NCBI GenBank assembly: GCA_030146385.1
Contig: JASLBX010000067.1
Span: forward strand, 1 to 5,645
DNA: 5,645 nt
Source of the DNA: Jiangellaceae bacterium
GTDB taxonomy: Bacteria > Actinomycetota > Actinomycetes > Jiangellales > Jiangellaceae
Direction of reading: 5' to 3'
Part shown: in pieces, positions 1 to 5,349 of the stretch
Position numbering within the stretch: the stretch's first letter is position 1
How the letters are laid out: each line of letters starts with the position of its first letter
The notes under the pieces: generated by a model
The model's input: only the letters and a program-made list of their open reading frames with translations
Told to the model about the DNA's origin: nothing
Database searches by the model: none
Program-made: the position numbers and the translations under genes

Positions 1-699
1 CAGCTCACCACGGTGATCTACACGCTCGGTCTCGATACCGAGCGCCGACGGTCGTGGCTGGCCATCGGGCGTGCGGTCTGCGGGCTTGGCGTTGCCTGGT
101 TCAAGGAGGAGCACGTCGCGTACGGGTGGGACTTCCCGTCCACAGCAGCCCGATACGCGCTGCTGGAAGATGCGCTGCAATTGCTGCCTCTCATGTGGGG
201 ACCTGGCAAGCGCGCGTTCGACGGGCGGGCTGTGCCCGTCCCGGACACGTCCTGTTATCCGCGCCCAGTCCAGGAGAAAGTGCCGATCGTGGTCGGAGGC
301 GGCGGTCAGCGGCGCACGTTGCGGCTCGCCGCTCAGTACGCGGACGGGGCCAACGTCCTCGGAGACGCCGGCACGGTTCGGCGCAAGTTGTCCGTCCTGC
401 ATGAGCACTGCAAGGACCTCGGGCGCGACCCGGTCAGTGTAGAGATGACACATCTGTCAACCGCGCTGATCGGATCGGACGACAGACACGTTCGGGAACT
501 TGTCGACCGGCTGCGGTCGCCGCGGCAACCCGCCGCGCGATATGCCGAGGCGGTCAACGCCGGCACGATCGACGATCATGTCGGTCGATTCCGTGAACTC
601 GCCGAAGCCGGCGCGCGAGAAGTCGTCGTCCGGTTGCCCGATCTCACTGACGCGGCGCCGATCGACCGGCTCGCCAGGGTCATCGCCGCGTTGCGATAG
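1..699 (+). CDS. LLM-class F420-dependent oxidoreductase, 5' end outside window (partial)
   Basis: This is probably a flavin/F420-dependent oxidoreductase of the bacterial luciferase-like (LLM) superfamily, a cytoplasmic TIM-barrel enzyme. The substrate cannot be inferred. The frame is open from the first base, so the gene starts upstream; the GTG at 13 is only the first possible start inside the window. Family hallmarks are GLGVAWFKEEH followed by AYGWDFPS, then a long ALLEDALQLLPLMWG helix, the CYPRPVQEKVPIVVGGGG segment and RTLRLAAQYADGANVLG. These cover the middle and C-terminal part of the barrel. Just before GRAVCGLG, relatives usually have a SGGR-type turn after a TLD motif. Here the stretch is arginine-rich (LDTERRRSWLAI) and does not fit well, so the N-terminal part may be divergent or damaged. 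The gene ends in TAG nine bases before the stop codon of the convergent STAS gene. Family assignment is firm; F420 rather than FMN use is inferred from the actinobacterial setting. Confidence 0.85.
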   Translation, partial: QLTTVIYTLGLDTERRRSWLAIGRAVCGLGVAWFKEEHVAYGWDFPSTAARYALLEDALQLLPLMWGPGKRAFDGRAVPVPDTSCYPRPVQEKVPIVVGGGGQRRTLRLAAQYADGANVLGDAGTVRRKLSVLHEHCKDLGRDPVSVEMTHLSTALIGSDDRHVRELVDRLRSPRQPAARYAEAVNAGTIDDHVGRFRELAEAGAREVVVRLPDLTDAAPIDRLARVIAALR

Positions 700-708
700 T
701 CCCGCGGC
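685..708. terminator. Possible short GC hairpin between convergent genes
   Basis: GCCGCG (685-690) and CGCGGC (703-708) form a perfect 6-bp GC stem with a 12-base loop. It covers the stop codon of the oxidoreductase gene and ends just before the stop codon of the convergent STAS gene. It could end transcription from both sides. There is no T-run, and such short GC stems occur by chance in GC-rich DNA, so support is weak. Confidence 0.25.
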
Positions 709-1074
709 TCAGTTAGCAGTGGCGTCGGATTCGGCCAGGGCGGCCTCCACGGCATCGCCGACGTCGTCGTTGTGCTCAAGCACAACGTCCAGCTGGGTGA
801 TCTCGAGCACCCGGCGGACCTGGCCATCGGCCCCGGACAGCCGCAACGTGTGGCCCACCACCTGGCCCCGACGGTAGGCCACGATCATGGCGCTCAGTGC
901 CGTCGAATCCAGGAAGGTCGTCTGCGACAAGTCAACGACCATGTTGCCCCGCTCGATCAAGGCACACAATCGCCCCTCCAGGGTCGCTGCGTTCGAGAGA
1001 TCTACCTCGCCGACAGGCCGAGCGATCACGCAACCGCGCAAATCCTGTGCCTGGATCTCGAGCCGGGCAGTCAT
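709..1074 (-). CDS. STAS-domain anti-sigma factor antagonist
   Basis: This 121-residue protein is essentially a single STAS domain of the SpoIIAA/RsbV type. Proteins of this type act in the cytoplasm in partner switching: the unphosphorylated form binds an anti-sigma kinase and releases a stress sigma factor. Visible hallmarks are the early strand with VGEVDLSNA (about residues 21-29), the strand MVVDLSQTTFLDSTAL (about 45-60), whose LDS matches the DS phosphorylation site (Ser57 here), and the later TLRLSGADGQVRRVLEIT (about 76-93). The start chosen is ATG at 1074. It has a strong AAGGGGG Shine-Dalgarno element six bases upstream (1081-1087), and the domain begins right after it. A longer in-frame version from 1122 adds 16 residues with no family resemblance. 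No kinase or sigma partner lies in the window. It is transcribed divergently from the hemerythrin operon, across a spacer with stress-type promoter candidates, which suits a role in the same stress response (inference). Confidence 0.93.
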   Translation of the reverse strand: MTARLEIQAQDLRGCVIARPVGEVDLSNAATLEGRLCALIERGNMVVDLSQTTFLDSTALSAMIVAYRRGQVVGHTLRLSGADGQVRRVLEITQLDVVLEHNDDVGDAVEAALAESDATAN

Positions 1075-1080
1075 CTTCTG

Positions 1081-1087
1081 CCCCCTT
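1081..1087 (-). promoter_or_regulatory. Ribosome binding site fixing the STAS start
   Basis: On the minus strand AAGGGGG lies six bases before the ATG at 1074. No comparable element precedes the upstream in-frame start at 1122, so this site decides the start. Confidence 0.75.
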
Positions 1088-1140
1088 TCATGAACGGCGG
1101 TGCGGCGGGAGGGAACACACACTGCTACTGGTTCTCTTCC

Positions 1141-1166
1141 ATACCACGTGGTAGCAACGGGTCAAC
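1141..1166 (-). promoter_or_regulatory. Candidate SigB/SigF-like promoter for the STAS gene
   Basis: Read on the minus strand, GTTG (1166-1163) is followed after 16 bases by TGGTAT (1146-1141). This resembles the actinobacterial stress pattern GTTT-N14-17-GGGTAT with one mismatch in each box. It would give a leader of about 60 bases before the STAS start. A housekeeping-type reading, TTGACC with TATGGA 16 bases later, overlaps the same bases, so the sigma factor is uncertain. The -10 box overlaps the palindrome at 1142-1153. Confidence 0.4.
1142..1153. promoter_or_regulatory. Perfect 12-bp palindrome TACCACGTGGTA, candidate operator
   Basis: TACCACGTGGTA is its own reverse complement and sits in the divergent spacer between the STAS gene and the hemerythrin operon. 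It overlaps the candidate -10 box of the leftward promoter and lies about 45-75 bases upstream of the rightward one. Perfect dyads of this size between divergent genes are often binding sites of dimeric regulators. No regulator can be assigned from the window. Confidence 0.4.
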
Positions 1167-1199
1167 AAGTTTGCAGTGCGCAGTTGAGCTATATCTGAC

Positions 1200-1224
1200 G
1201 TTAACCGCACCTACCAGCGGGTAC
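1200..1224 (+). promoter_or_regulatory. SigB/SigF-like promoter of the hemerythrin-glycosyltransferase operon
   Basis: GTTA (1200-1203), 15 bases, then GGGTAC (1219-1224) matches the stress sigma consensus GTTT-N14-17-GGGTAC/T with one mismatch in the -35 box. Transcription would begin near 1231-1235, at or a few bases before the ATG at 1235. The resulting mRNA would be leaderless or nearly so, which agrees with the absence of a Shine-Dalgarno element before that ATG. Confidence 0.65.
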
Positions 1225-1234
1225 GTGTTCTTAC

Positions 1235-1798
1235 ATGGGCGCGAACGTCATTCGTCTGGTCCGTACCGATCATCGCCGGATCACTGATCTCACCGAACGA
1301 CTGGGACGACGCTACCGCGCCGGAGAGTCGCTGCCCGCTCAGCTCAGCACCGAAATCAGGGCACATGCCGTCACGTCGGTGGACTGCCTACTGCCGTTCG
1401 CCGAGGACCGGGTCACTGAGCTCGACCCGCAGTACGCCGAGACGCTGGATGAGCTGGCCGCCGCGGCGGACGAACTTGAAAGCTGCCTACACCCCGTGCC
1501 CGCGCCGGTCGTCGAGCAGGTGACCTCCGCGGTGCGCCGCCACATCGATGTCGAGGAGGCCACCGTCCTGGACGAACTTGACAAAGCCGTCAGCGTCGAG
1601 CGGCTGCGGCTGCTCGGCGAAACCTTCAAACGTGGCCGGGACGCCGCCCTCAAAGCCCAAGGCGAGCGGGTCGGCCGGTACACCAGGCCCCGGGTGTCCC
1701 GGGCCGAACTCTACGAACGGGCCCGCTACCGCGGCATCGCCGGACGCTCGGCGATGTCAAAGAGCGAGCTCCTGTCAGCGCTCAAGGAGTCGCAGTGA
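1235..1798 (+). CDS. Hemerythrin-like HHE protein with C-terminal Rho-N-like domain
   Basis: This 187-residue cytoplasmic protein opens like an HHE/hemerythrin four-helix bundle: NVIRLVRTDHRRITDL (residues 4-19) carries the first histidine (His13). The third-helix motif RRHIDVEEATVL (101-112) gives an H-x3-E pair (His103/Glu107). The second-helix motif, usually H-x3-E before a proline, reads HAVTSVDCLLP (44-54): His44 is present but the Glu position is Ser48. No histidine is seen in the following helix (about 66-82). A complete di-iron site is therefore doubtful. After a basic linker, VSRAELYERARYRGIAGRSAMSKSELLSALKE (154-185) resembles the small Rho-N/SAP-like helical domain often attached to actinobacterial HHE proteins and thought to bind nucleic acid. 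The ATG at 1235 places the family's usual N-terminus correctly although it lacks a ribosome binding site. The stop codon overlaps the glycosyltransferase start. Function may be oxygen, NO or iron handling under stress, but this is inference. Confidence 0.82.
   Translation: MGANVIRLVRTDHRRITDLTERLGRRYRAGESLPAQLSTEIRAHAVTSVDCLLPFAEDRVTELDPQYAETLDELAAAADELESCLHPVPAPVVEQVTSAVRRHIDVEEATVLDELDKAVSVERLRLLGETFKRGRDAALKAQGERVGRYTRPRVSRAELYERARYRGIAGRSAMSKSELLSALKESQ
1784..1789 (+). promoter_or_regulatory. Ribosome binding site for the GTG-started glycosyltransferase
   Basis: AAGGAG lies five bases before the GTG at 1795 and inside the end of the hemerythrin-like gene. It supports GTG as the start and, with the GTGA stop/start overlap, suggests translational coupling. 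Confidence 0.7.
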
Positions 1799-2898
1799 AG
1801 ATTTCGCTCGTCTACTCGGCACACCCCGGCCAGACCGCCGGAAACGTGGACGCCGAAAGCCTGCACGCCCACGTATCCGACCTGGCTGAGGCGCTGGCCA
1901 ACCGCGGCTACGACGTCGCCGTCGAAGCGCTCCGGCAGGATCCCGTCGAACGGATGGGGCAAGCAGTCCGCGACCTCGAGAAGTCGTGGGCGGCCGCACC
2001 GCCGGACATAGTCCACGCCCACCTGTGGTCCTCAGGACTCGCTGCCCTCGCCACGATGCACCAGTCGAACAACCTGAAGCGGGTTCCCGTCGTCCAGACG
2101 TTCCACGCGCTCGACCTTCCGGGCGATGACACCAGTGCTCGCGCTCACGAGTGGCGGCGCCTCGAGGCAGCCGTCGCACGCGGCGTGGACAAGATAGCTG
2201 CGTCGTCCCGCCGGGAGGTGTCGGGCCTGGTCACGCTGGGCGCCCGCCGGGGAAACATCGAGGTGATCCCGCACGGTGTCGACACCGAGCTGTTCACGCC
2301 GAACGGCGAGGCAGCACACAAGCCAAGAGGCGATCGCCTGCTCTCCGTGGGCCCGCTGGCGAGCGAGACTGGATTCGACGTCGCGATCCGCGCCATGCCG
2401 GCGTTGCCCGACGTCGAGTTGGTCATCGCGGGCGCACGTCCGTCCGGTGAGAACGGGAAGTGGTCGTTCGACGACGACGCCGAGGTGGCCCGGCTCAACG
2501 ATCTGGCTCGCCAGTTGAACATCTCCGATCGGGTCCACGTCGTGGAGAAGCCCCCGCGTAGGGAGCTGCCCAAGCTGCTTCGGTCCGCGGACATCTTCGT
2601 CTGCACCCCCTCCCACGAGACTCCGAGCACCGCGGCCATCGATGCGATGGCCTGCGGACGGCCGGTCATCGCGGCTGCCGTCGGCGAGCTTCTGGACGTG
2701 GTCATCGAGGAGACGACCGGCGTGCTGGTTCCACCGCGCAACCCGGTCGCGCTGGCCCGCGCGATACGGAGCCTGCTGGCCGATCCGATCCGGCTCGAAG
2801 GCTTCGGTCTGGCCGCCGCCGACCGAGCGAAGATCCGGCACTCGTGGCCCCGGGTGACGGACGAGGTGGTGCGCACTTACGAACAGGCTGCCGGGTGA
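1795..2898 (+). CDS. GT4-type glycosyltransferase (GT-B fold)
   Basis: This is a 367-residue retaining glycosyltransferase of the GT4 type, probably using a nucleotide-activated sugar at the cytoplasmic face of the membrane; donor and acceptor are unknown. There is no signal peptide or membrane helix. The N-terminal Rossmann half runs from KISLVYSAHPG (2-12) through DLAEALANRGYDVAV (29-43), DIVHAHLWSSG (71-81) and VVQTFHAL (99-106). The hinge region has IEVIPHGVDTELFTP (155-169). The C-terminal half has the typical LLSVGPLASETGFDVAIRA (182-200), LVIAGA (209-214), RVHVVEKPPRRELPKLLRSADIFVCTPSHET (246-276) and AMACGRPVIAAAVG (284-297). The acidic pair of the family, usually E-x7-E, reads E-x7-D here (Glu275, Asp283). 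The length is normal for the family. GTG at 1795 overlaps the previous stop as GTGA, with AAGGAG five bases upstream, so it is co-transcribed with the hemerythrin-like gene. A role in making a stress-related glycan or glycolipid is plausible but unproven. Confidence 0.92.
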   Translation: MKISLVYSAHPGQTAGNVDAESLHAHVSDLAEALANRGYDVAVEALRQDPVERMGQAVRDLEKSWAAAPPDIVHAHLWSSGLAALATMHQSNNLKRVPVVQTFHALDLPGDDTSARAHEWRRLEAAVARGVDKIAASSRREVSGLVTLGARRGNIEVIPHGVDTELFTPNGEAAHKPRGDRLLSVGPLASETGFDVAIRAMPALPDVELVIAGARPSGENGKWSFDDDAEVARLNDLARQLNISDRVHVVEKPPRRELPKLLRSADIFVCTPSHETPSTAAIDAMACGRPVIAAAVGELLDVVIEETTGVLVPPRNPVALARAIRSLLADPIRLEGFGLAAADRAKIRHSWPRVTDEVVRTYEQAAG

Positions 2899-2923
2899 GT
2901 TTCCGGCCAGCATCCATGGGTAC
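2899..2923 (+). promoter_or_regulatory. SigB/SigF-like promoter of the hesB-like/whiB operon
   Basis: GTTT (2899-2902), 15 bases, then GGGTAC (2918-2923) is an exact match to the stress sigma consensus GTTT-N14-17-GGGTAC/T. It begins on the base directly after the glycosyltransferase stop codon. Predicted transcription start is near 2930, leaving a leader of about 50 bases to the ATG at 2981. The downstream pair could therefore be induced separately from the upstream operon. Confidence 0.7.
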
Positions 2924-2927
2924 CACG

Positions 2928-2957
2928 CGAGGCAATACCCGAGACGAGGCAACACCC
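2928..2957 (+). repeat. Two imperfect 13-bp direct repeats in the leader
   Basis: CGAGGCAATACCC (2928-2940) and CGAGGCAACACCC (2945-2957) match at 12 of 13 bases with a 17-base period. They fall in the predicted 5' leader of the hesB-like/whiB transcript. They may be a regulator or RNA element, or the remains of a small duplication. Confidence 0.45.
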
Positions 2958-2980
2958 CTAGACCTCGAGGAGGTTGCAGC

Positions 2981-3271
2981 ATGCTCACGCTGACTACCGG
3001 AGCAGTGAACGCTATTCGCGAGATAACACATCAGCCCGGGCTGCCGGAGGAGACCGGAGTCCGGATCGCCGCGACCGCCGCCGGCAATGGCGGACCCGCG
3101 TTCGATATCGCAGTCGCCTCGACGCCGGAGCCAACTGACGACGTAGTCGAATCCGAGGGAGCTCGCGTGTTCCTCGACCCGGAGGCCTCTGCAGCCTTCG
3201 ACGACAAGGCGCTCGACGCCGAGATCGACGAGGGTCAGGTCCGGTTCCGCGTCGAGGATCGGACGTCGTGA
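2981..3271 (+). CDS. HesB/IscA-like (A-type carrier fold) protein without cysteines
   Basis: This 96-residue protein resembles the HesB/IscA (A-type Fe-S carrier) fold. It has the start MLTLTTGAVNAIREI, the strand GVRIAAT (26-32) followed by a glycine turn NGGPAFDIAVA (36-46), the acidic DDVVESEGARVFLDPEAS (53-70), and LDAEIDEGQVRFRV (78-91), which matches the family's L-D-x-x-x-x-x-G-F ending. Classical IscA proteins bind iron or a cluster through one Cys in the glycine turn and two in a C-terminal CGC motif. This protein has no cysteine at all and stops before that tail, so it cannot hold a cluster in the known way. The ATG at 2981 has GAGGAGG seven bases upstream (2967-2973). Its stop overlaps the whiB start, so the two are probably translated as a pair. 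The role is unknown; a protein-protein or regulatory function is possible. Confidence 0.75.
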   Translation: MLTLTTGAVNAIREITHQPGLPEETGVRIAATAAGNGGPAFDIAVASTPEPTDDVVESEGARVFLDPEASAAFDDKALDAEIDEGQVRFRVEDRTS

Positions 3272-3522
3272 TGCGGCTCTATTGGTGGGAGGACGCCGCG
3301 TGCCGGACGGCGGACGCGGACCTGTTCTTCACTCCTGAGGGCGTCACGAAAGAGCAGCGGCGCGCGGCCGAGCGCCGGGCCAAGCTGATCTGCCTGCGCT
3401 GCCCAGTGCGTCAGGACTGCCTCGAGGCGGCACTGGAGCAAGAGGAGAGCTACGGGGTCTGGGGTGGCCTCTCGGCACGGGAACGCAAGCGCCGGTTCGC
3501 CAAGACGCGCGTCTCCGCCTGA
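3268..3522 (+). CDS. WhiB-family transcriptional regulator
   Basis: This small (84-residue) WhiB-like protein is a cytoplasmic Fe-S-binding transcription factor of a family that senses redox state, NO or oxygen and often binds the sigma-A C-terminus. All four cluster cysteines are present: Cys12 in WWEDAACR, then Cys42 and Cys45 (CLRC) and Cys51 (QDC), giving the family spacing C-x29-C-x2-C-x5-C. The DLFF segment and GVWGG turn (63-67) follow in order, and the basic tail SARERKRRFAKTR is the putative DNA-contacting end. GTG at 3268 overlaps the previous stop as GTGA. The ATG at 3271 is one codon later and equally possible, giving 83 residues. It is in an operon with the cysteine-free HesB-like gene under a stress-type promoter. 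The subclass (WhiB1-7) cannot be assigned from sequence alone. A long hairpin starts eight bases after the stop. Confidence 0.95.
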   Translation: MMRLYWWEDAACRTADADLFFTPEGVTKEQRRAAERRAKLICLRCPVRQDCLEAALEQEESYGVWGGLSARERKRRFAKTRVSA

Positions 3523-3530
3523 CCGAGTCA

Positions 3531-3584
3531 CATGATCACGAAGGCTTTGTTGCCGGATCGGGCTACAAAGCCTTCGTGATCATG
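3531..3584. terminator. Long perfect hairpin between convergent whiB and pyruvate oxidase genes
   Basis: Two 20-base arms (3531-3550 and 3565-3584) are exact reverse complements around a 14-base loop. After a T/T mismatch the loop adds three more pairs (GCC 3552-3554 with GGC 3561-3563), leaving a 6-base loop. It lies eight bases after the whiB stop, and its right arm contains the stop codon (3580-3582) of the convergent pyruvate-oxidase-like gene. Position and symmetry suit a bidirectional terminator. Neither side has a clear T-run, and the stem is longer than most intrinsic terminators, so an RNA-stability element or dispersed palindromic repeat is also possible. Confidence 0.8.
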
Positions 3585-5244
3585 GGATTTGCTGGATCTT
3601 GTCCTTGAACAGCGTGCTGGCGATCGCCACGCGGCGGGGCTGACCCTTCAAGAACGACAGGGCGAAGTTCTTCGCCTGCTCATACTCGATCTTCGATGGC
3701 ATGGGCGGCTCGTCCGGGTCGACATGGACGTCCACCACCGCCGGGCCTTCTGCACTGAACGCGGCACCGACCGCATCCGCGAGCTCACCCGGCTTGGTTA
3801 CCGTGGCGCCGAAACAACCACAGCTGCGCGCCCACCCAGCGAAGTCGCCGTAAGGCTCGCCGAACCGCACGCCGTGCTCGGGGTAGCCGAGCACCATCTG
3901 CTCCCACAGGATCTGGCCGAGCGACTTGTTGTTGTTGATCACGACCTTGACCGGCAGCCCGTGCCGGGCGGCGGTCATCATCTCCGCCATCAGCATCGCG
4001 AAACCGCCGTCCCCGACGTACGCGATGACCTGCCGCTCAGGGAACGCGCGCTGGGCGGCGATGGCATACGGCACTCCGCAGGCCATCGTGGCCAGGTTGG
4101 ACGAAAGGTAGAACTGCCGGTCACCGCGGATCGTGAAGTGCCGGGCAGCCCATGTCGCGACGGTCCCGGAGTCGCACGTCAAGATCGCGTCGTCGGTGGC
4201 GAGATCGTCGATCACGGACGCGAGGTACTGCGGTGCGATCGGTTCGCGCTCGGCGTCCTGTAGCGCGGTCATCTTGTCGCGCCACGCGTCCATCCGCTTC
4301 CGGTAGTCGTCCAGCACGTGGTGTGGCCTGGGCTCGAGCAGCGGAAGCAACGCCGCCAGGCCCTCGCGCGCGTCGGCGACGACCGGGACGGCTGTGGGCA
4401 TTCGCACGCCGGCCCGGACGGTGTCCGCCTCGACCTGGACGACCTTCGTCCGCTCCGGGTCGGGTAGGTACTTGGTGTACGGAAAGTTGGTGCCGACCAT
4501 CAGCAGCGTGTCGACATCGTCGATGAGATCCTCGGAGGGCTCCGTGCCGAGCAGGCCGATGCCGCCCGTGGTGTAGGGCGAGTCGTCCGGCACGACCGCC
4601 TTGCCGGGCAGCGTCTTGATGACCGGAGCGTCGAGTGCCACTGCGGCCTGCTCGATCTGGCTGCGTGCATGCAGGGCACCGGCTCCGGCCAGAATCGCGA
4701 TCTTCTCGCCACGGTTGAGCAGGTCAGCGGCGGCCCGGACGTCCTCCGGATCCGGCAGGCCGGCGGGTTGCCGGTACACCGCGGCGGACGCCGGAGCCCG
4801 CACCGGACCGACCTCGTCGAACGGGTGCGCGTCCGCGTCGGCGATCTGGACGTCATTGGGCATGCTGAGGTGCGCGACGCCGCGCCGGCCCAGCGCCGTC
4901 CGGGCGGCGACGTCCACGACGCTCGGCAACTGCGCCGGGTTGAAGACGGTCTGGCTGTACTCGGCCACGTCCGTGAACACCCGGGAGAGGTCGACCTCCT
5001 GCTGGTACCCAGTGCCGAGGACGGTCGTCTCCTGCATCCCGGTGATGGCCAGCACAGGGGCGTGGTCGAGCTTGGCGTCGTACAGGCCGTTGAGCAGGTG
5101 AATCCCGCCGGGCCCAGACGTGGCCAGGCAGACCCCCAGGCGCCCGGTCGCCTTCGCGTACCCGGTCGCCATGAGCGCGGCGGCTTCCTCGTGGTGGACG
5201 AGGACGAAGCGGACCTTGTCCTGGTGCCGGCGCAAGCCCTCCAT
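3580..5244 (-). CDS. TPP-dependent pyruvate oxidase-like enzyme (PoxB type), open frame missing its natural N-terminus
   Basis: This is a thiamine-diphosphate enzyme of the pyruvate oxidase (pyruvate:quinone oxidoreductase) branch, expected to convert pyruvate to acetate and CO2 with FAD and pass electrons to quinone at the membrane. The 554-codon frame contains the TPP-activating glutamate in LVHHEEAAALMATGYA (Glu19), TSGPGGIHLLNGL (42-54), the central FAD-domain region AILAGAGA (183-190) to LMVGTNFPYTKYLP (248-261), and the TPP/Mg motif GDGGFAMLMAEM to VVINNN (411-439). The tail has PPMPSKIEYEQAKNFALSFLKG, recalling the C-terminal part of E. coli PoxB; membrane binding by it is inferred. 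ATG at 5244 falls inside the first domain and omits about 32 residues, including the GLPGDGIN motif, which is readable just upstream. The natural start is apparently at 5341, in another frame (see the adjoining entry). As it stands the gene is either frameshifted or carries a one-base sequence error. Confidence 0.85.
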   Translation of the reverse strand: MEGLRRHQDKVRFVLVHHEEAAALMATGYAKATGRLGVCLATSGPGGIHLLNGLYDAKLDHAPVLAITGMQETTVLGTGYQQEVDLSRVFTDVAEYSQTVFNPAQLPSVVDVAARTALGRRGVAHLSMPNDVQIADADAHPFDEVGPVRAPASAAVYRQPAGLPDPEDVRAAADLLNRGEKIAILAGAGALHARSQIEQAAVALDAPVIKTLPGKAVVPDDSPYTTGGIGLLGTEPSEDLIDDVDTLLMVGTNFPYTKYLPDPERTKVVQVEADTVRAGVRMPTAVPVVADAREGLAALLPLLEPRPHHVLDDYRKRMDAWRDKMTALQDAEREPIAPQYLASVIDDLATDDAILTCDSGTVATWAARHFTIRGDRQFYLSSNLATMACGVPYAIAAQRAFPERQVIAYVGDGGFAMLMAEMMTAARHGLPVKVVINNNKSLGQILWEQMVLGYPEHGVRFGEPYGDFAGWARSCGCFGATVTKPGELADAVGAAFSAEGPAVVDVHVDPDEPPMPSKIEYEQAKNFALSFLKGQPRRVAIASTLFKDKIQQIP

Positions 5245-5341
5245 GATTCCGTTGATGCCGTCTCCCGGCAGCCCGAAGACGGTGTCGACTCCCCAGTCAG
5301 CGAGCCGCTGGACAAGTGCTTCAGACGCGATACGGGGTCAT
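5245..5341 (-). other. Out-of-frame N-terminal segment of the pyruvate oxidase gene (apparent one-base frameshift)
   Basis: On the minus strand, ATG at 5341 has AAGGAG eight bases upstream (5350-5355) and looks like the true start. Its frame reads M-T-P-Y-R-V and stops at once. The frame of the main gene continues upstream of 5244 as RIASEALVQRLADWGVD and then TVFGLPGDGINGI, an excellent match to the N-terminus of pyruvate oxidases, but it meets TGA at 5340-5338 and has no start codon. Removing one C from the CCCC run (5334-5337) joins ATG to the main frame and gives a 586-residue protein, the normal family length. The cause may be a real mutation, slippage or a homopolymer sequencing error. 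Confidence 0.8.
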
Positions 5342-5349
5342 GTTTCGCA

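Noticed and set aside
1075..1122. Longer start for the STAS gene at 1122, adding 16 residues
   Set aside because: The extension has no resemblance to STAS proteins and no ribosome binding site; ATG 1074 has a strong one and the domain starts there.
772..1287. 171-codon open frame on the plus strand across the STAS gene and the spacer
   Set aside because: It is antisense to a clear STAS domain, crosses the divergent promoter region and runs into the hemerythrin-like gene in another frame.
2032..2988. Long open frame on the minus strand opposite the glycosyltransferase
   Set aside because: It mirrors the codon structure of a clearly recognisable GT4 gene, shows no known domain, and runs through the stress promoter and leader of the next operon. 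This is normal in GC-rich coding DNA.
3589..4263. 224-codon open frame on the plus strand opposite the 3' part of the pyruvate-oxidase-like gene
   Set aside because: It is a GC-rich antisense shadow with no domain, starting directly after the long hairpin.
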